Below are positions 25,223-34,753 of a stretch of DNA of 64,000 nucleotides, one piece after another. The translations under genes were made by a program, and so were the position numbers. The stretch spans positions 1,674,001 through 1,738,000 of the forward strand of contig NZ_CP060010.1 in assembly GCF_017798205.1 (NCBI RefSeq). The letters are read 5' to 3'. How positions within the stretch are numbered: the first letter of the stretch is position 1; each line of letters begins with the position of its first letter. The notes beneath the pieces are model-generated. The model ran no database searches, was not told where the DNA came from, and saw nothing but the letters and a program-made list of their open reading frames with translations. This DNA is from Cognatishimia activa (GTDB lineage: Bacteria > Pseudomonadota > Alphaproteobacteria > Rhodobacterales > Rhodobacteraceae).

Positions 25223-25990
25223 CTACTGAGCAAATGGATCCGCGAAGGGATCCGAAAATGGATCTACGTCACTGGCTTCGACCGTGACGCCAAGTTCAAA
25301 TCGGCGGTTTTGCAGGTACAAAATCCGAGCCTGCGCATAGCTGTCCGCACTCTCATAAAGAACCGAGTCGACGGCATCGGCAAAATCATACCGCGTGCCA
25401 AGTTGGTCGGCAAACGTCGCGGCCGTACCGACATAGCTTTCCGGACGGGGCAGAACGATGGCCACCGGGTCCAAGGCAAAATCCAAGATAGTGCCGACAG
25501 TGTCACGCGACGTCGATGGGCCAAACACCGGCAATTCGACATAGGCGCCTTCGCCCGCGCCCCACACATGCAGGGTCTCGCCAAAGTCGGTTTTCCTAAG
25601 TGGGATACCCATGCCGGTCGCCATGTCTCCGGTGCCAAAGACGCCAAAGACCGTGTTCACCACAAAGCGTGCCGTGTTGTTCCCTGCATTGCGCAGATCG
25701 CCTTGCAGGACATTGTTCAGAATATCGGCAGGCAGGCCCAGATGCTCGGCCACATTCGAGACAACCTGACGACCGCCTTCTGGGATCGCGGTGCCATAGC
25801 CTCGTGACAGAGGCCGCACGATGTTGCGATCCAACGCCAGGTTGAACGCATGGACATTGCGGTTGGCATCTTCATGCGGATCGTGGATATCCGAGGTGAC
25901 CGCTGGGCGCGACGCTGCGCAGGCTGTCAAAGACAGCGCAGCGAGAAGTGCGAAAATTTTGCGGCCGGTCGACATCAAATTCGAGTCCAT
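25223..25990 (-). CDS. mlaA: MlaA (VacJ) outer-membrane lipoprotein
   Basis: A 255-residue lipoprotein with a lipobox LTAC (Cys24 from the 25990 start). The VacJ domain shows HDPHEDANRNVHAFNLALDR, the FVVNTVFGVFGTGDMA region, and YVELPVFGPSTSRDTVGTILD. MlaA forms a ring in the outer membrane that removes misplaced phospholipids. An alternative start at 25975 would shorten the n-region by five residues. It is followed directly by mlaC. Confidence 0.93.
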   Translation of the reverse strand: MDSNLMSTGRKIFALLAALSLTACAASRPAVTSDIHDPHEDANRNVHAFNLALDRNIVRPLSRGYGTAIPEGGRQVVSNVAEHLGLPADILNNVLQGDLRNAGNNTARFVVNTVFGVFGTGDMATGMGIPLRKTDFGETLHVWGAGEGAYVELPVFGPSTSRDTVGTILDFALDPVAIVLPRPESYVGTAATFADQLGTRYDFADAVDSVLYESADSYAQARILYLQNRRFELGVTVEASDVDPFSDPFADPFAQ

Positions 25991-26164
25991 ATGTGTTCAA
26001 ATTTATCCAAAGATCTTTGCGTCCTCATAAAGCATTTAGAATGTTGACTTAAAGACCAGATATGCACGCAGAAAATCCTATCCTACCTGTGGCGAATGGG
26101 CCACAACGGTTTCTTGGGTCAAACATTGTCTTCCAACGGTCGAATTTGGGGCTGGGTAAAAGGC

Positions 26165-27826
26165 ATGAGTAAGTCGCATCAGACCCTAGATTTGGTACCG
26201 AAAGGCGCGGTGTCAATGATCATTGGGATCGGAATATTTAGCTTTTTCGGTAACTTACTTTTGCTATCGGGCCCTCTCTATATGCTGCAGATCTATGATC
26301 GCGTTTTGGCGACCCGATCCGTGGAAACGCTGCTTGGGCTGTCGGTGATCACAGCTTTTCTTCTACTGACATGGGGGGTACTCGATTTTTCGCGTGGGCG
26401 TGTTCTCGCTCGTCTTGGGTCAGAGTTTCGCTCAAGATTTGATCAGTGTTTGGGGTTAGTCCCTCAATCTCAAAGAGATCGTTTCCGTGACGTTTCCCGA
26501 ACGCAGATGATTGCTTGGGCGGACTCGGCCGAACGATTGGTGTCTCCACCTATCGGAGCGGCGTTGGCGGATGCTATTTGGGCGCCAATCTTTTTGGTGG
26601 GGCTCGCATTTTTCCATCCCCTGATGTGTCTGCTTGCCTGCGTCGCGATCGCGGGAACAGTTTGCATTCAAACTATCGGGCATTGGATTGGGCGGGCGCG
26701 TGTTGAAGACGCGCGGGGCCACGGGTTTAAATCAGACCAAATCGCGTCGCAGATCGACGCCGCAGGTGCAACGTCACTGCGTACAGACCATCACCGAAAT
26801 CTCTGCCGACATTGGTTTGACATTCGCGTCCACGCGGTTCGCGCAGAGGCGAAAGGTACGGATATACAGGGTGCGGTCATGGCCGTTTTGCGTACGTGGA
26901 AGCTTTGCGCGCAATCCGCGATGCTCGGGCTTGGCGCCTATTTGGTTTTGCAGGCAGCGCTTTCGCCCGGGGCGATGGTCGCAGCCACCATTCTGTTGGC
27001 GCGGGCGAGTGCCCCGTTGGACGTTCTGTCCGCGCAATGGCCGGTGGTGGTGGGTGCAGGGCGAAGCCTGCGGTCGCTTGTCACGATTTTTGCGCAACAT
27101 CCGCTTAAGCCAGATACCATCCCGGTCGAGGATCAATCTGCGCGGGTTTTGGTTAGCTCGCTTAGGCTATCGGTGGCAAGTGTCTCAAACTCGTCTCCAC
27201 TCAACTTTGAAATCCAGCCCGGAGAGACCCTGGGCGTGATTGGTGCGTTCGGGTCTGGCAAGACAGAGCTACTGCGTGCGCTACAAGGGCTGACGGGGGC
27301 AGCACGCGCGTGCCAAACCACCATGTTTGTAAGTGCGGAACCGCAGATTTTCACGGGGTCCATCGCACAAAATATTTCGGGATTTCGAACAGAGGTCAAG
27401 GCCGCCCAAATCTTGAATGCTGCTAAGGCGGCAGGTCTCGCTGACGACGTCGCAAAACTGGACGAAGGCTTAAACTCGGATGTGGACGTAGCCTTGTCCG
27501 CCTGGCCAAAGGCTATGCGCTATCGATTGGCATTGGCCCATGCGATCTATGACTCCCCACCCGTTTTACTCTTGGACGATCCATTTAACGGCCAACCTCC
27601 AGAGGGTGTTCATGCGATAGCGGCCTTATGCGAAGCCCGCTCCACAGCGGGCAAAACCACGATCTTTACAGCGCGCCATCCGACCGCTTTGGGCTCGGTT
27701 CACAAGCTCTTGTGGTTGGACAAGGGCCAGAATCTCGGGTTCGGACCGAGGGATTCCGTGCTGGCGCGTTTCCTTGCCCCACGCGCCTCACAAGAGCCTG
27801 CAACGCAATTGGATCTGGCGTCATGA
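26165..27826 (+). CDS. T1SS-type ABC transporter with degenerate ATPase domain
   Basis: A 553-residue PrtD/HlyB-like permease-ATPase. The membrane part is typical (LLLLSGPLYMLQIYDRVL and SPGAMVAATILLARASAPLD). The nucleotide-binding domain keeps Walker A GAFGSGKT (360-367). The signature LSGGQ is replaced by LSAWP (444-448), Walker B ends in LLLDDP (468-473) with Asp in place of the catalytic Glu, and the stretch between Walker A and the Q-loop is about 20 residues shorter than usual. The Q-loop and H-loop residues are also displaced. The frame is open throughout. I chose the start at 26165; 26096 is an earlier in-frame option. It is coupled to the HlyD gene by an ATGA overlap. Confidence 0.85.
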   Translation: MSKSHQTLDLVPKGAVSMIIGIGIFSFFGNLLLLSGPLYMLQIYDRVLATRSVETLLGLSVITAFLLLTWGVLDFSRGRVLARLGSEFRSRFDQCLGLVPQSQRDRFRDVSRTQMIAWADSAERLVSPPIGAALADAIWAPIFLVGLAFFHPLMCLLACVAIAGTVCIQTIGHWIGRARVEDARGHGFKSDQIASQIDAAGATSLRTDHHRNLCRHWFDIRVHAVRAEAKGTDIQGAVMAVLRTWKLCAQSAMLGLGAYLVLQAALSPGAMVAATILLARASAPLDVLSAQWPVVVGAGRSLRSLVTIFAQHPLKPDTIPVEDQSARVLVSSLRLSVASVSNSSPLNFEIQPGETLGVIGAFGSGKTELLRALQGLTGAARACQTTMFVSAEPQIFTGSIAQNISGFRTEVKAAQILNAAKAAGLADDVAKLDEGLNSDVDVALSAWPKAMRYRLALAHAIYDSPPVLLLDDPFNGQPPEGVHAIAALCEARSTAGKTTIFTARHPTALGSVHKLLWLDKGQNLGFGPRDSVLARFLAPRASQEPATQLDLAS

Positions 27827-29103
27827 GGGACCCGATCTCTTGGTATGTAGCGCTGCGCATGGGGTCAATGACTCTTGTCACATTGCTGGCAGGATTTGTC
27901 GGCTTATCATCCGCCATTCCAATTCAGAGCGCTATCGTGTCATCCGGACATTTGACCCTCAGCCAATCGACTCATTGGGTGCAGCATCCGACGGGTGGAA
28001 AAGTTCTTAAGCTTGCAGTGGGTGCAGGTCAGATTGTTAACAAAGACACGCTCTTGCTGGTGCTGGAGGACCCCAACGTTTCGCACCAAACCGCTGTGCT
28101 GACGAAATCTCTCTTGGATCTTCAGGCACGACATGCGCGACTCATCGTTCAGCTCGCAGGGGGACGCGAAGTCGACTTTGCGTCCGTGAATACGCCATCT
28201 GGCACAGTCGACATTCCCGAGGATGTACAAAAGCTTCAGAGGGATATTCTCGCAGCAGAGCAGCTCGCCTGGGCCAATCACGCGGAACAAATGCAAAGAC
28301 GTCAGACAACGTTGCGGCGTCAATTGGTTGCGGCTGACGCGCGGATTGCCTCGTTGAGCACGCGTTTGGATCTGTTTCAAGAGGATTTGCAAACCCAAGA
28401 GGCACTTGTCGCGAAAGCCATTGTGCCTGCCTCAAGCGTAATGCCTTTAAGGCACAAAATCGCAGAGCTGGAAGGCGAGCTGGCCGCGCTTAAAGCTGAA
28501 AAAACGGCCTTTGAGGGTCAGGTGCTCGAACTTGGCCTTGATCTTGCGCGACAAACCTCCGCCCGCCGCGCCAAAATTCTCTCAGAAATTGAGCGGGCTG
28601 AACAGGAGATCACAGAGGTGCAGAATAGCTTATCTGACTTTGCCAGGCAGGCCGAAGCACTGAGCCTACGCGCGCCATTTTCGGGGCAGGTTCATGATCT
28701 CAGAGTTACAACCGAGCAGACCGTCTTGCGCGCTGCCGAACCGGCAATGGCCATCGTTCCCTTGGGTGCCGGAACCCATGCTAAACTAAAGGTTTCACCA
28801 AAGAACATTGATCACATTTACCCAGGCCAGCCTACGCGTGTCCATCTGGATGGGCACGCGCCAGACATTTGGCAGACCGGGCATGTAGCGCGCGTGTCGG
28901 CGGATGTTCTGGAAGGGCGCGGTGCCGCGCAGCATTACTTCGAAGTCGATGTCGAGCTGTCTGCAATTGGTGGTTCACTTGGCGAGAATGCGCGTCTTGG
29001 CATGCCTGTCACCGCCTATTTCGCGACCCAATCCAGCAGCATATTAAATTATCTTCTGGCACCTTTCGCAGACTATGCGCGCAAAGCTTTCCGTGAGACT
29101 TGA
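27823..29103 (+). CDS. HlyD-family periplasmic adaptor (type I secretion)
   Basis: A 426-residue membrane fusion protein with a short cytoplasmic tail, one membrane segment (about residues 14-34), a split lipoyl-like motif (HPTGGKVLKLAVGAGQIVNK), a long coiled coil (about 100-290), and the C-terminal beta-barrel with IDHIYPGQPTRVHLD. The ATG overlaps the stop of the ABC gene. The start at 27823 is preferred over an earlier one inside that gene. No RTX substrate and no TolC-type outer-membrane channel lies nearby, so the cargo is unknown. Confidence 0.9.
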   Translation: MRDPISWYVALRMGSMTLVTLLAGFVGLSSAIPIQSAIVSSGHLTLSQSTHWVQHPTGGKVLKLAVGAGQIVNKDTLLLVLEDPNVSHQTAVLTKSLLDLQARHARLIVQLAGGREVDFASVNTPSGTVDIPEDVQKLQRDILAAEQLAWANHAEQMQRRQTTLRRQLVAADARIASLSTRLDLFQEDLQTQEALVAKAIVPASSVMPLRHKIAELEGELAALKAEKTAFEGQVLELGLDLARQTSARRAKILSEIERAEQEITEVQNSLSDFARQAEALSLRAPFSGQVHDLRVTTEQTVLRAAEPAMAIVPLGAGTHAKLKVSPKNIDHIYPGQPTRVHLDGHAPDIWQTGHVARVSADVLEGRGAAQHYFEVDVELSAIGGSLGENARLGMPVTAYFATQSSSILNYLLAPFADYARKAFRET

Positions 29104-29178
29104 ATGTCCCCACAAATTCCGCTTCTCATGTCGCGAGTGCGCGCCTAATGTGCCGCCAGATTTACAAGAGGAAAGCCG

Positions 29179-29640
29179 ATGAGTGGTTTTGAAAGCAAGC
29201 TTGCAGACATGGGTGTCACTTTGCCTGACGCGCCAGCCCCTGCAGCCAATTATGTCCCCTATGTTCAGGTTGGTGACACGCTCTATGTCTCGGGCCAGAT
29301 TTCTGCAGGCGCGGATGGCTTTATCACTGGCAAGCTCGGCGATGACATGAGTGTCGAGGACGGAGCCGCTGCGGCCCGCACCTGCGCGATTTCTCTGCTC
29401 GCCCAAGTGAAAGCCGCCTGTGGTGGCGATCTGGACCGCCTAGTGCGCGTTGTGAAGCTGACCGGGTTTGTCAATTCCACCGCGGATTTCGGCGACCAGC
29501 CCAAAGTTGTGAACGGAGCCTCTGATTTCCTGGCCGCGGCGCTGGGCGACGCAGGCCGCCATTCCCGGTCTGCGGTTTCTGCGGCGTCGTTGCCCTTTGG
29601 CGTCGCCGTAGAAATCGAAGGTATCTTCCAGATCAAATGA
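29179..29640 (+). CDS. RidA family protein
   Basis: A 153-residue protein of the YjgF/YER057c/UK114 (RidA) superfamily, whose best-known members hydrolyse reactive enamines and imines released by PLP enzymes. It shows VQVGDTLYVSGQIS and RVVKLTGFVNSTADF. The C-terminal SRSAVSAASLPFGVAVEIE retains the Arg used for substrate binding. A GAGGAAAG ribosome site precedes the start. Its stop overlaps the GDPD start by four bases, so the two are probably co-transcribed. Confidence 0.93.
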   Translation: MSGFESKLADMGVTLPDAPAPAANYVPYVQVGDTLYVSGQISAGADGFITGKLGDDMSVEDGAAAARTCAISLLAQVKAACGGDLDRLVRVVKLTGFVNSTADFGDQPKVVNGASDFLAAALGDAGRHSRSAVSAASLPFGVAVEIEGIFQIK

Positions 29641-30407
29641 CCCCAAGACTTGCGCCCGCGTTCCTGACAACGCCTCTGGCGCACCGCGCCTTGCATGACG
29701 TCACCGATGGCCGCCCGGAAAACAGCCGTGCGGCCGTTCAAGCGGCAATCAAGGTGGGATATGGAATTGAAATCGACCTGCAATTGTCGCGCGATGATCA
29801 GGCGATGGTGTTTCATGACTATGGGCTTGATCGCCTCGCGGACGCCAGCGGCCCGATCCGTCAAAAGTCGGCACAAGAACTTGCATCAATTGGTTTGAAA
29901 GGTGGCAATGAGGCCATCCCAACTTTGCCAGATGTTCTTGAGCTGGTCGGCGGGCGTGTGCCTCTGCTGATCGAACTCAAGGATCAGGATGGTCAGATGG
30001 GTACGAATATCGGGACGCTCGAGGCTGCGACGGTTGCTGCCCTGAACGCCTATGCAGGACCCGTCGCTGTGATGTCGTTTAACCCAAACAGTGTGGCCAA
30101 ACTGGCGGATCTTTGCCCTGAAATCCCGCGCGGGATAACGACCAGTAGTTACATCTATGAAGATTGGGGTCCGCTCCCCAAACGCATCTGCGACCACCTT
30201 CGTGACATCCCTGATTTTGACCGTGTCGGCGCCAGTTTCATCAGCCACGAGGTCGACGATCTGACGCGCCTCCGCGTTGCGGAGTTGAAATCGCAGGGCG
30301 CAGATATCCTCTGTTGGACGGTTACATCGCCTCAGATCGAGGCAGAGGCGCGCAAAGTGGCGGCTAATATCACCTTTGAACAATATCTGGCCGAGTTCCC
30401 CGCTTGA
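29637..30407 (+). CDS. glycerophosphodiester phosphodiesterase
   Basis: A 256-residue GDPD-fold enzyme that hydrolyses glycerophosphodiesters to sn-glycerol-3-phosphate and an alcohol. Catalytic and metal-binding motifs are HRALHD (His16), PENS (29-32), EIDLQLSRDD and VFHD, then LLIELKDQ. There is no signal peptide, so it is cytoplasmic (UgpQ-like). It is coupled to RidA upstream and separated by 41 bases from the acyltransferase-like gene downstream. Confidence 0.92.
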   Translation: MTPRLAPAFLTTPLAHRALHDVTDGRPENSRAAVQAAIKVGYGIEIDLQLSRDDQAMVFHDYGLDRLADASGPIRQKSAQELASIGLKGGNEAIPTLPDVLELVGGRVPLLIELKDQDGQMGTNIGTLEAATVAALNAYAGPVAVMSFNPNSVAKLADLCPEIPRGITTSSYIYEDWGPLPKRICDHLRDIPDFDRVGASFISHEVDDLTRLRVAELKSQGADILCWTVTSPQIEAEARKVAANITFEQYLAEFPA

Positions 30408-30448
30408 ACATCCCAAGTGCTGCGCCAAATATGGGGTGAGGGGCAGAC

Positions 30449-31624
30449 ATGAGCGAACCTATTGAAATTCAACTACATCGGTCGCTGGCCGAGATCGCCC
30501 CGGAAGATTGGGACGCTTGCGCGCGTGCCGATTTTAAGCGCCCCGTTGACCCTTTCACCACCTATCGGTTTCTTAAGGCACTCGAGGACAGCGGATCCGT
30601 CGGCCCGGGCACCGGCTGGCAGCCGCAATATCTGACCGCCCATGCGGGATCAGAGCTGATCGCCGTCGCCCCCCTTTATGCCAAGGGGCACAGTCAGGGC
30701 GAATACGTCTTTGACCACAACTGGGCGCATGCATATCAAAACGCGGGTGGGCGGTATTATCCCAAACTCCAGATCGCAGTGCCCTTCACGCCAGCGACCG
30801 GCCGCCGATTCCTGACCAAACCGGGATATGAAGAGATTGGGCAGGCCGCGCTTGTCCAAGGCGCGCTGCAAATCGGTGAGCAGAACCAGCTCAGCTCTCT
30901 GCATGTGACCTTCTGTACAGACCAAGAGGTCGAGATCGGCCGCGAGATGGGGCTCTTGCATCGCACCGGCCAGCAGTTTCATTGGGTGAACGAAGAGTAT
31001 GCTGACTTCGACGACTTCCTCGCGACGCTGTCCAGCCGCAAACGCAAAAACATCCGAAAGGAGCGCAAACAGGCGCAGGCCTTTGGCGGCGAAATACGGA
31101 GCTATACGGGCGATCAGATCCAGCCCGAACATTGGGACGCCATCTGGGCGTTTTATCAGGACACGGGAAGTCGCAAATGGGGCACGCCTTATCTGACCCG
31201 AGACTTCTTCGAGATCGCGCATCAGACCCTGCGGGACGACGTGCTGCTGATCATGGCCGAAATCGATGGTTCGCCCATTGCGGGCGCGATGAATATGATT
31301 GGAGCCGAGACGCTCTTTGGGCGCTATTGGGGCTGTATTCAGGACCACGCCTGCCTGCATTTTGAAATCTGCTACTATCAGGCCATCGAATGGGCGATTG
31401 CCAATGGCCTCAGGCGGGTCGAAGCGGGCGCGCAAGGCGAACATAAACTGGCGCGCGGCTATTTGCCGGTTCAGACCCATTCGCTGCATTGGATGGCGGA
31501 TCAGGGGTTCTCGGATGCCGTTGCGCAATATCTGGTGGCCGAACGGGATGCCGTGGCGCAGGAGATCGAAATCCTGACGTCTTATGGCCCCTTTCGGAAC
31601 ACGACGCAGGAGGATCACGAATGA
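30449..31624 (+). CDS. GNAT/FemAB-like acyltransferase (DUF482, peptidogalycan family)
   Basis: A 391-residue member of the DUF482 (COG3146) family, which has a double GNAT fold related to FemAB. Landmarks are [10 protein letters not shown] near the start, [43 protein letters not shown] and [16 protein letters not shown]. The natural substrate is unknown; the old name of peptidogalycan biosynthesis protein is not supported biochemically. The stop overlaps the next start (phhB) by four bases. Confidence 0.88.
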   Translation: MSEPIEIQLHRSLAEIAPEDWDACARADFKRPVDPFTTYRFLKALEDSGSVGPGTGWQPQYLTAHAGSELIAVAPLYAKGHSQGEYVFDHNWAHAYQNAGGRYYPKLQIAVPFTPATGRRFLTKPGYEEIGQAALVQGALQIGEQNQLSSLHVTFCTDQEVEIGREMGLLHRTGQQFHWVNEEYADFDDFLATLSSRKRKNIRKERKQAQAFGGEIRSYTGDQIQPEHWDAIWAFYQDTGSRKWGTPYLTRDFFEIAHQTLRDDVLLIMAEIDGSPIAGAMNMIGAETLFGRYWGCIQDHACLHFEICYYQAIEWAIANGLRRVEAGAQGEHKLARGYLPVQTHSLHWMADQGFSDAVAQYLVAERDAVAQEIEILTSYGPFRNTTQEDHE

Positions 31625-31917
31625 CCGAAAAACTCTCGCAGGACGCACGCGAGACCGAGTTACCCGCTTTGATCGAGGCTGGCTGGGTTTTGGACGAAGA
31701 TCGGGATGCGATCTCCAAAACCTATAAGTTCAAAAACTTCATCGAGGCCTTCGGCTTTATGACCCGCGCGGCGATCTGGGCTGAAAAATGGGTGCACCAC
31801 CCGGAATGGTCCAATGTTTACAATCGCGTAGAGGTTACGTTGACGACCCATGACGTGGGTGGGCTCAGCCCATTGGACATGAAACTCGCGCGCAAAATGG
31901 ATGCGCTGGCGGGTTAG
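31621..31917 (+). CDS. phhB: 4a-hydroxytetrahydrobiopterin dehydratase (PCD)
   Basis: A 98-residue pterin-4a-carbinolamine dehydratase. The active-site segment [20 protein letters not shown] and GLSPLD are canonical. An in-frame ORF extends upstream to 31489, but the start at 31621 gives the family's normal length and sits in an ATGA overlap. No aromatic amino acid hydroxylase gene is adjacent. Its stop overlaps the stop of the convergent VOC gene by four bases. Confidence 0.94.
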   Translation: MTEKLSQDARETELPALIEAGWVLDEDRDAISKTYKFKNFIEAFGFMTRAAIWAEKWVHHPEWSNVYNRVEVTLTTHDVGGLSPLDMKLARKMDALAG

Positions 31918-32300
31918 GCGCCAAAATCGGACAGGTCTGCCGCGTCTTCGCAGAAAATCAGACGATTCCCGAAGGGATCATTGATGGTCATATCGCGCAT
32001 GCCCCAAGGCTGATCCTGATACCCGGGCCTGGCATGCCGATATTTCTTTGCATTCAAAGCCGCGCAATATCCCGCCACATCTTGGATCGAAATACGCACC
32101 GAAGACCCCGGCGTGGCGTCTCCGAAATGTTCAGAGACGTGCAACTCGCAATCGCCAAACCTCAGCCCCAGATACAGCGGTGTGTTCGGCTCAAATCGAT
32201 GCTCGAACGTCACCTCAAACCCAAGAAAATCAATATAGAACTCGCGCGCCTTGGCTTCGTCAAAGCTGCGAAAGATGGGGATGATGGTTTGGCCTGACAT
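31914..32300 (-). CDS. VOC/glyoxalase superfamily protein (bleomycin resistance-like)
   Basis: A 128-residue single-domain VOC protein: [23 protein letters not shown] at the N-terminus, [18 protein letters not shown] in the middle, and [11 protein letters not shown] at the end, with the usual metal-site His and Glu positions present. The start at 32300 matches the family; a longer ORF to 32432 would read into the peroxiredoxin gene. Some related proteins sequester bleomycin, but resistance should not be inferred without testing. Convergent with phhB. Confidence 0.88.
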   Translation of the reverse strand: MSGQTIIPIFRSFDEAKAREFYIDFLGFEVTFEHRFEPNTPLYLGLRFGDCELHVSEHFGDATPGSSVRISIQDVAGYCAALNAKKYRHARPGYQDQPWGMRDMTINDPFGNRLIFCEDAADLSDFGA

Positions 32301-32303
32301 AGC

Positions 32304-32331
32304 AAAAAGGGCGACCCCGGCAGGGCCGCCC
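32304..32331 (-). terminator. rho-independent terminator after the peroxiredoxin gene
   Basis: On the minus strand, GGGCG...CGCCC with a GC-rich inner stem is followed by TTTTT. It lies just past the peroxiredoxin stop and right before the VOC start, so the two minus-strand genes are separate units. Confidence 0.75.
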
Positions 32332-32337
32332 GTATCC

Positions 32338-32826
32338 TTAGATCGCGTCGCGCATCGCTTCGCCGCCCGAGACGTCACAGACGCCTGGGTTTTCTTCGGC
32401 TTGCAGCACTTTGACCACGCCGTCCTCGGCATAAAGCGCGTAACGTTTGGAACGCGCGATCAGACCCGCAGGCGGTGCGGTGAAGTCCATGCCAACCGCT
32501 TTGGTGAATTCAGATTGCGCGTCGCCCAGGAATGTAAGGCCCGCTTCTGTCGCGCCGGTGGCCTCGCCCCAGGCTTTCATCACAAACGGGTCGTTCACAG
32601 AGATACAGATCACTTCGTCCACGCCTTTTGCGTCAAAGTCACCTTTGGTGCGGATAAAGCTTGGCACATGCGCGGTCGAGCAGACGCCGGTGTAAGCACC
32701 GGGCAGGGCGAAAATCACCACTTTGCGGCCTGCGAGTTTTTCGCTCAGTGACACGCCTTCAGGGCCGTTCTCGCCAAGGGTCAGCAGGGTTGCGTCTGGC
32801 AGTTTGTCTCCAACAGATATCGTCAT
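32338..32826 (-). CDS. peroxiredoxin (Prx5-like)
   Basis: A 162-residue thiol peroxidase that reduces hydroperoxides. The peroxidatic motif is PGAYTGVCS with Cys49, in a variant of the PGAFTPxCS form. A second cysteine near 150 (PGVCDVSGG) may act as the resolving residue or be glutathionylated. The WGEATGA and MDFTAPPAG phrases match AhpC/TSA Prx5 proteins with glutaredoxin or glutathione as donor (family knowledge). It has its own terminator. Confidence 0.93.
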   Translation of the reverse strand: MTISVGDKLPDATLLTLGENGPEGVSLSEKLAGRKVVIFALPGAYTGVCSTAHVPSFIRTKGDFDAKGVDEVICISVNDPFVMKAWGEATGATEAGLTFLGDAQSEFTKAVGMDFTAPPAGLIARSKRYALYAEDGVVKVLQAEENPGVCDVSGGEAMRDAI

Positions 32827-32911
32827 CGAAAGGGTCTCCGTAATTTGGGTTTGCTTGATGATGAGTTATAGGGCTAGAGCTAAGATCAGCAACCAGATTT
32901 GAGAGACTCAC

Positions 32912-34120
32912 ATGACGCATGTTGTCGTTGTTGGGGCTGGCCAGGCGGGATCTTCGCTTGTGGCCAAGCTGCGGAATTCAGGCTTTGAGGGCGAGGTGAC
33001 CTTGATCGGGGCAGAAACTGCGCCGCCTTATCAGCGGCCCCCTTTGTCCAAGGCGTATTTGCTTGGGGATATGGCGCTGGATCGGCTCTATCTGCGGCCA
33101 GAGAGCTTTTATGCTGACAACAACATTACGCTGCGTCTGGGCACCGAAGTGACAGGGATTGATCCCGTGTCCAAAGCCATCGCGATTGGCGATGAAATCC
33201 TGCCCTATGACGAGCTGGTCTTGACCACGGGCTCCGCGCCTCGCCGTCTGCCTGCCGCGATTGGCGGAGACCTTGAGGGCGTCTACACCGTACGCGATTT
33301 GCCAGATGTCGACGCCATGGCACCAGAGTTTGTCGAAGGTAAGTCGGTGCTGATTGTCGGTGGCGGATACATCGGGCTTGAGGCAGCGGCTGTTGCGGCC
33401 AAAAAGGGTTTGAACGTGACGCTGGTCGAGATGGCGGATCGGATATTGCAACGCGTGGCCTCTCCGCAGACGTCGGATTATTTCCGCGCGCTGCATGCGG
33501 GTCATGGGGTGAACATTCTTGAAGGTGTGGGTCTGTCGCGTTTGACGGGCGAAGGTCGTGTCAGCGGCGCTGAGCTTGCGGATGGCACCACTCTGGACGT
33601 TGATTTCGTCATTGTTGGCGTTGGGATCGTGCCGGGCACGGGTTTAGCGGAAACCGCGGGCGTTGCCCTGGACAACGGGATCAAGACAGACGCAGAGGGC
33701 CGCACATCGGTCGACGGTATCTGGGCCGCAGGCGATTGTGCGTCTTTCCCATATAAAGACACGCGCATCCGCCTAGAGAGCGTGCCAAACGCCATCGATC
33801 AGGCTGAAGTGGTCGCGCAGAACATTATGGGCGCAGGCAAGACCTATGTGGCGACGCCGTGGTTCTGGTCGGATCAATATGACGTCAAACTGCAGATCGC
33901 CGGGTTGAACGCGGGATATGACAACGTCGTGACGCGCGATATGGGCGATGCGGGGATATCCTTCTGGTATTATCAGGGCGAGACTTTGCTGGCCGTCGAT
34001 GCCGCCAATGCGCCTCGAGATTACATGGTGGCCAAGCGGTTGATCGAGGCTGGGAAGTCTCCGTCGGCAGATGTGGTCTCGGATCCATCTACGGTGCTCA
34101 AGGACTTGTTGAAAGCGTGA
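32912..34120 (+). CDS. NAD(P)H-dependent ferredoxin reductase-type FAD flavoprotein
   Basis: A 402-residue flavoprotein of the putidaredoxin/rhodocoxin reductase family. It carries FAD-binding VVVGAGQAGSSL near residue 5, PPYQRPPLSKAYL, the NAD(P)H-binding VLIVGGGYIGLEAAA near 145, and the second FAD motif VDGIWAAGDCASF. The partner ferredoxin or P450 is not nearby. The last codon overlaps the GTG start of rsmD by four bases, so the two are co-transcribed although functionally unrelated. Confidence 0.92.
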   Translation: MTHVVVVGAGQAGSSLVAKLRNSGFEGEVTLIGAETAPPYQRPPLSKAYLLGDMALDRLYLRPESFYADNNITLRLGTEVTGIDPVSKAIAIGDEILPYDELVLTTGSAPRRLPAAIGGDLEGVYTVRDLPDVDAMAPEFVEGKSVLIVGGGYIGLEAAAVAAKKGLNVTLVEMADRILQRVASPQTSDYFRALHAGHGVNILEGVGLSRLTGEGRVSGAELADGTTLDVDFVIVGVGIVPGTGLAETAGVALDNGIKTDAEGRTSVDGIWAAGDCASFPYKDTRIRLESVPNAIDQAEVVAQNIMGAGKTYVATPWFWSDQYDVKLQIAGLNAGYDNVVTRDMGDAGISFWYYQGETLLAVDAANAPRDYMVAKRLIEAGKSPSADVVSDPSTVLKDLLKA

Positions 34121-34680
34121 GGATTATCGCAGGCTCTTGTCGTGGCATCGCCCTTGCCTCGGTCGGCAAAGGCGATGCGGGCGCGCATCTCAGGCCGACG
34201 ACGGATCGGGTGCGCGAGAGCCTGTTTAATGTGTTGATGGGCGGAAAATTTGGGGATCCGGTCACGGGGGCGCGGGTTTTGGATCTGTTTGCAGGCACCG
34301 GGGCCTTGGGTCTGGAAGCTCTCTCGCGCGGGGCTGAGTTTTGCACCTTTGTGGATGATGGACGCAAGTCGCAGAGCCTCATTCGGCAGAACATCAAGAT
34401 CACGAAACAGGGGCAAGCGTCCCAAGTTGTGACACGGGATGCGACGCGATTGGGCGAGAACACTGGCGCGCCCTGCGATCTGGTTTTTCTTGATCCACCT
34501 TATGGCAAATCATTGGGAACAAAGGCGTTATTGGCGGCACAAGCCGGTGGCTGGATCGCGCCTGAGGCGTTGATCGTCTTTGAGGAAAACGCACCTCAGG
34601 ACTCGCCGGAAGGGTTCCAGCTGTTGGATCAACGTCGCTATGGCGACACGCATGTGACCTTTTTGGAAAGTGTGGCTTAG
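34117..34680 (+). CDS. rsmD: 16S rRNA (guanine(966)-N2)-methyltransferase
   Basis: A 187-residue SAM-dependent methyltransferase with the RsmD signature: RIIAGSCRG at the start, RPTTDRVRESLFNVL, LDLFAGTGALGLEALSRGA as SAM motif I, and the catalytic DPPYGK. It begins with GTG inside the stop of the upstream reductase gene. It modifies G966 of 16S rRNA during small-subunit assembly. Confidence 0.94.
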   Translation: MRIIAGSCRGIALASVGKGDAGAHLRPTTDRVRESLFNVLMGGKFGDPVTGARVLDLFAGTGALGLEALSRGAEFCTFVDDGRKSQSLIRQNIKITKQGQASQVVTRDATRLGENTGAPCDLVFLDPPYGKSLGTKALLAAQAGGWIAPEALIVFEENAPQDSPEGFQLLDQRRYGDTHVTFLESVA

Positions 34681-34730
34681 GGGCTTTGCCCCTCGGTTGC
34701 AGGATCTGTCGATCCTTCCACCTCACCCCA

Positions 34731-34752
34731 GGATATTTGGGGCAAGAGAAAG
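34731..34752 (+). repeat. GATATTT-GCAAGAGAAAG dispersed repeat, copy C
   Basis: A variant copy of the 22-base repeat. It lies between rsmD (stop 34680) and the stop of map (34754-34756) on the other strand. It is preceded by a CCCC that pairs with its GGGG, and by a small AGGATC/GATCCT hairpin. Confidence 0.65.
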
Positions 34753-34753
34753 A

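Noticed and set aside
31914-32432. 172-codon version of the minus-strand VOC gene
   Set aside because: The extra N-terminus runs through a terminator and into the peroxiredoxin gene; the start at 32300 matches the family.
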